6,902 nucleotides of DNA from Candidatus Fibrimonadales bacterium (GTDB lineage Bacteria > Fibrobacterota > Fibrobacteria > Fibrobacterales > Fibrobacteraceae): positions 1 through 6,902 of the forward strand of contig WRMM01000101.1 in the NCBI GenBank assembly GCA_009777135.1, in the 5' to 3' direction. Position 1 is the first letter of the stretch. Each line of letters starts with the position of its first letter. The notes under the pieces are model-generated. The model saw nothing but the letters and a program-made list of their open reading frames with translations, was not told the DNA's origin and ran no database searches. This document shows positions 5,821 to 6,902 of the stretch, piece after piece. The translations under genes and the position numbers were made by a program.

Positions 5821-5834
5821 ATATTTATTATATT
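5807..5834 (+). promoter_or_regulatory. Candidate sigma-70-type promoter for the FISUMP lipoprotein gene
   Basis: TTGAGT at 5807-5812 and TATATT at 5829-5834 are separated by 16 bases, each matching four to five of six consensus positions. The predicted start, about 5841, would leave a leader of roughly 28 bases before the ATG at 5869. The -35 box overlaps the right outer arm of the palindromic element, so the structure could influence expression. The region is A/T-rich and the match may be fortuitous. Confidence 0.4.
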
Positions 5835-5868
5835 ACTACTAGATTCACTGCCTAAATTGGGGGAAACT

Positions 5869-6902
5869 ATGAATAGAATTAAATCCGTATTTTTAGCCGG
5901 AATTATCGGAAGCCAGATACTGATTTCCTGTTCCAATTCGGATTCCGTTGAACAACTGCCTCCATCTCCATCTTCATCAAGCGAACTGCAAGAATACGCT
6001 TATTGCGTTTATATAAATATACAAGAATGTTTATCCGGTTCATTTACCAGTTGCCCCGAAAAAGGAAGATTGAGCGATTTTTGCCCTTATGTCAACTCAA
6101 GCTCAAGTGGTGGCGATGAAAGCAGCTCAAGCAGTGATGAAAGCGGCTCAAGCTCAAGCGATGATGAAAACAGCTCTAGCTCAAGCGATGGAGGGAATTC
6201 AAGTTCAATTGAAGGAAGCAGTTCTAGCGCTGGCAATCTTAGCTCATCCTCTGCAGGAGGCAATAGTTCCGGCTCGCAAGATGCAGGTATATATGAAGGC
6301 GATGTGTTTACCGATCCCAGAGATGGCAAAAAATATAAATACCAAGTTGCTTCCTCCGGCGCAAGGGTTTGGATGACTGAAAATCTGAATTATTCAAGAA
6401 ACAACACGCTTGGCTGGTGCTATGGCATAGGAGAAGAGCTAGGCACGGAAGGCGCAGACCTGGATGCTTGCGATGAGGGTTATGGCAGAGTTTACAGGTA
6501 TTCAACAGCCATAGATGGAAACTCTCCAAAAGGTTTATGCCCAGAGGGTTGGCATATACCAAGCCAAACAGAATGGGATGCGGCAAGCTCTATAAACCGC
6601 ATTTACGCAGGGAATTATAATCTAAACAACAGTTATCCACCCTTGGGTTGGAAAGCAAGAGGCACTGAAGGGCTTTATTGGACAAGCAGTGGAAACAGCT
6701 ATTTTCTGTATATGTCGTCTGGCACCTTTCAGGTCAATAGCACAGCTTCAACTCTAGATTACTTTTCTGTTCGCTGTTTTGCTGACGCTGAGCAAAATTG
6801 CGGCACGGCTAAGTTTGCCCCAACAACTCATTTCTGCGTAGGAACAACGATTTATCAAAGATGCAACCGCGCTTCTTACGATCCAAAGACTAGTTTCTGT
6901 TC
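5869..6902 (+). CDS. FISUMP-domain surface lipoprotein with Ser-rich linker (3' end outside window)
   Basis: The frame is open from ATG at 5869 (GGGGGA at 5859-5864 upstream) to the window end, 344 codons, with no stop. The product starts with a lipoprotein signal peptide and lipobox LIS-C (Cys21). A four-Cys segment follows (C46, C54, C62, C72), then a Ser/Gly/Asp/Glu linker (77-136). Next comes the domain I read as the Fibrobacter succinogenes major paralogous domain, about 141-304: FTDPRDGKKYKYQ (147-159), VWMTENLNYS (167-176), GRVYRYSTAID (206-216), LCPEGWHIPSQTEWDAA (223-239), LYWTSS (269-274) and SVRCF (300-304). The chain continues into Cys repeats. The family is common in Fibrobacterota; its function is uncertain, with surface or cell-envelope roles suspected. 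The protein is likely anchored by lipid with the linker spacing the domain outward. Confidence 0.88.
   Translation, partial: MNRIKSVFLAGIIGSQILISCSNSDSVEQLPPSPSSSSELQEYAYCVYINIQECLSGSFTSCPEKGRLSDFCPYVNSSSSGGDESSSSSDESGSSSSDDENSSSSSDGGNSSSIEGSSSSAGNLSSSSAGGNSSGSQDAGIYEGDVFTDPRDGKKYKYQVASSGARVWMTENLNYSRNNTLGWCYGIGEELGTEGADLDACDEGYGRVYRYSTAIDGNSPKGLCPEGWHIPSQTEWDAASSINRIYAGNYNLNNSYPPLGWKARGTEGLYWTSSGNSYFLYMSSGTFQVNSTASTLDYFSVRCFADAEQNCGTAKFAPTTHFCVGTTIYQRCNRASYDPKTSFC
6097..6276 (+). repeat. Low-complexity Ser-rich linker coding repeat
   Basis: Residues 77-136 of the FISUMP lipoprotein are built of Ser runs separated by GDE, DE, DDE, DGG and AGG spacers. At DNA level the tract consists of degenerate AGCTCAAGC-like units mixed with GATGAA. 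Such tracts act as flexible spacers in many Fibrobacter surface proteins and are prone to length change by slippage or recombination; that behaviour is inferred here. The complementary strand carries a spurious 80-codon Glu/Leu-rich frame because of this composition. Confidence 0.75.
6799..6902 (+). repeat. 21-residue Cys repeat after the FISUMP domain (cut by window end)
   Basis: In the FISUMP lipoprotein, C311 and C323 are separated by 11 residues (GTAKFAPTTHF), and C332 and C344 by another 11 (NRASYDPKTSF). Both pairs are offset by exactly 21 residues. The aligned units share A, P, T and F before the second Cys. This implies a tandem module that continues beyond the window, probably disulfide-bonded pairs in an exported protein. 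Only two copies are visible. Confidence 0.65.

Noticed and set aside
6087..6329. An 80-codon minus-strand frame rich in Leu, Glu and Ser
   Set aside because: It is the complement of the Ser-rich linker of the FISUMP lipoprotein; its repetitiveness comes from that low-complexity tract.

Overview
The window looks like a chromosomal segment of a Fibrobacterota member (Fibrobacter/Fibromonas-like). The strongest clue is the 3'-most gene (5869 to the window end). It encodes a lipoprotein with a serine-rich linker followed by what reads as the 'Fibrobacter succinogenes major paralogous domain' (FISUMP), a family greatly expanded in that phylum. The tail of the truncated gene at the left edge resembles the C-terminal sorting tails of FCB-group secreted proteins, which fits. 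No database search was possible, so the taxon is an inference.

Layout, all genes on the + strand: (1) 1-185, the last 60 codons of a probably secreted protein. (2) 206-1981, a lipoprotein solute-binding protein of the SBP_bac_5 family, closest in style to YejA, with no permease genes beside it. (3) 2048-2689, a small exported protein, probably an outer-membrane beta-barrel, whose start lacks a Shine-Dalgarno sequence. (4) 2726-3958, the conserved translation operon infC-rpmI-rplT (IF3, L35, L20); infC starts at TTG and has a long charged C-terminal tail. (5) 3934-4929, a BtuC/FecCD-type metal-chelate ABC permease whose start lies inside the end of rplT. (6) 4977-5653, a two-gene cassette in which a 90-aa putative antitoxin overlaps a PIN-domain (VapC-like) toxin by one base. 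(7) 5654-5868, the largest non-coding gap, filled by a long imperfect inverted repeat with a strong G-quadruplex motif on the minus strand and a candidate promoter at its right edge. (8) 5869-6902, the FISUMP lipoprotein, cut by the window end.

The genes fall into three groups: nutrient uptake and envelope genes (SBP, barrel, FecCD permease, FISUMP lipoprotein), core translation genes in an overlapping operon, and an A/T-rich toxin-antitoxin cassette followed by a structured repeat. The second and third groups meet at the FecCD gene, which appears translationally coupled to rplT. The most unusual non-coding signal is the 135-base palindromic element at 5686-5820. No tRNA, rRNA, CRISPR array, insertion sequence or canonical rho-independent terminator was seen.
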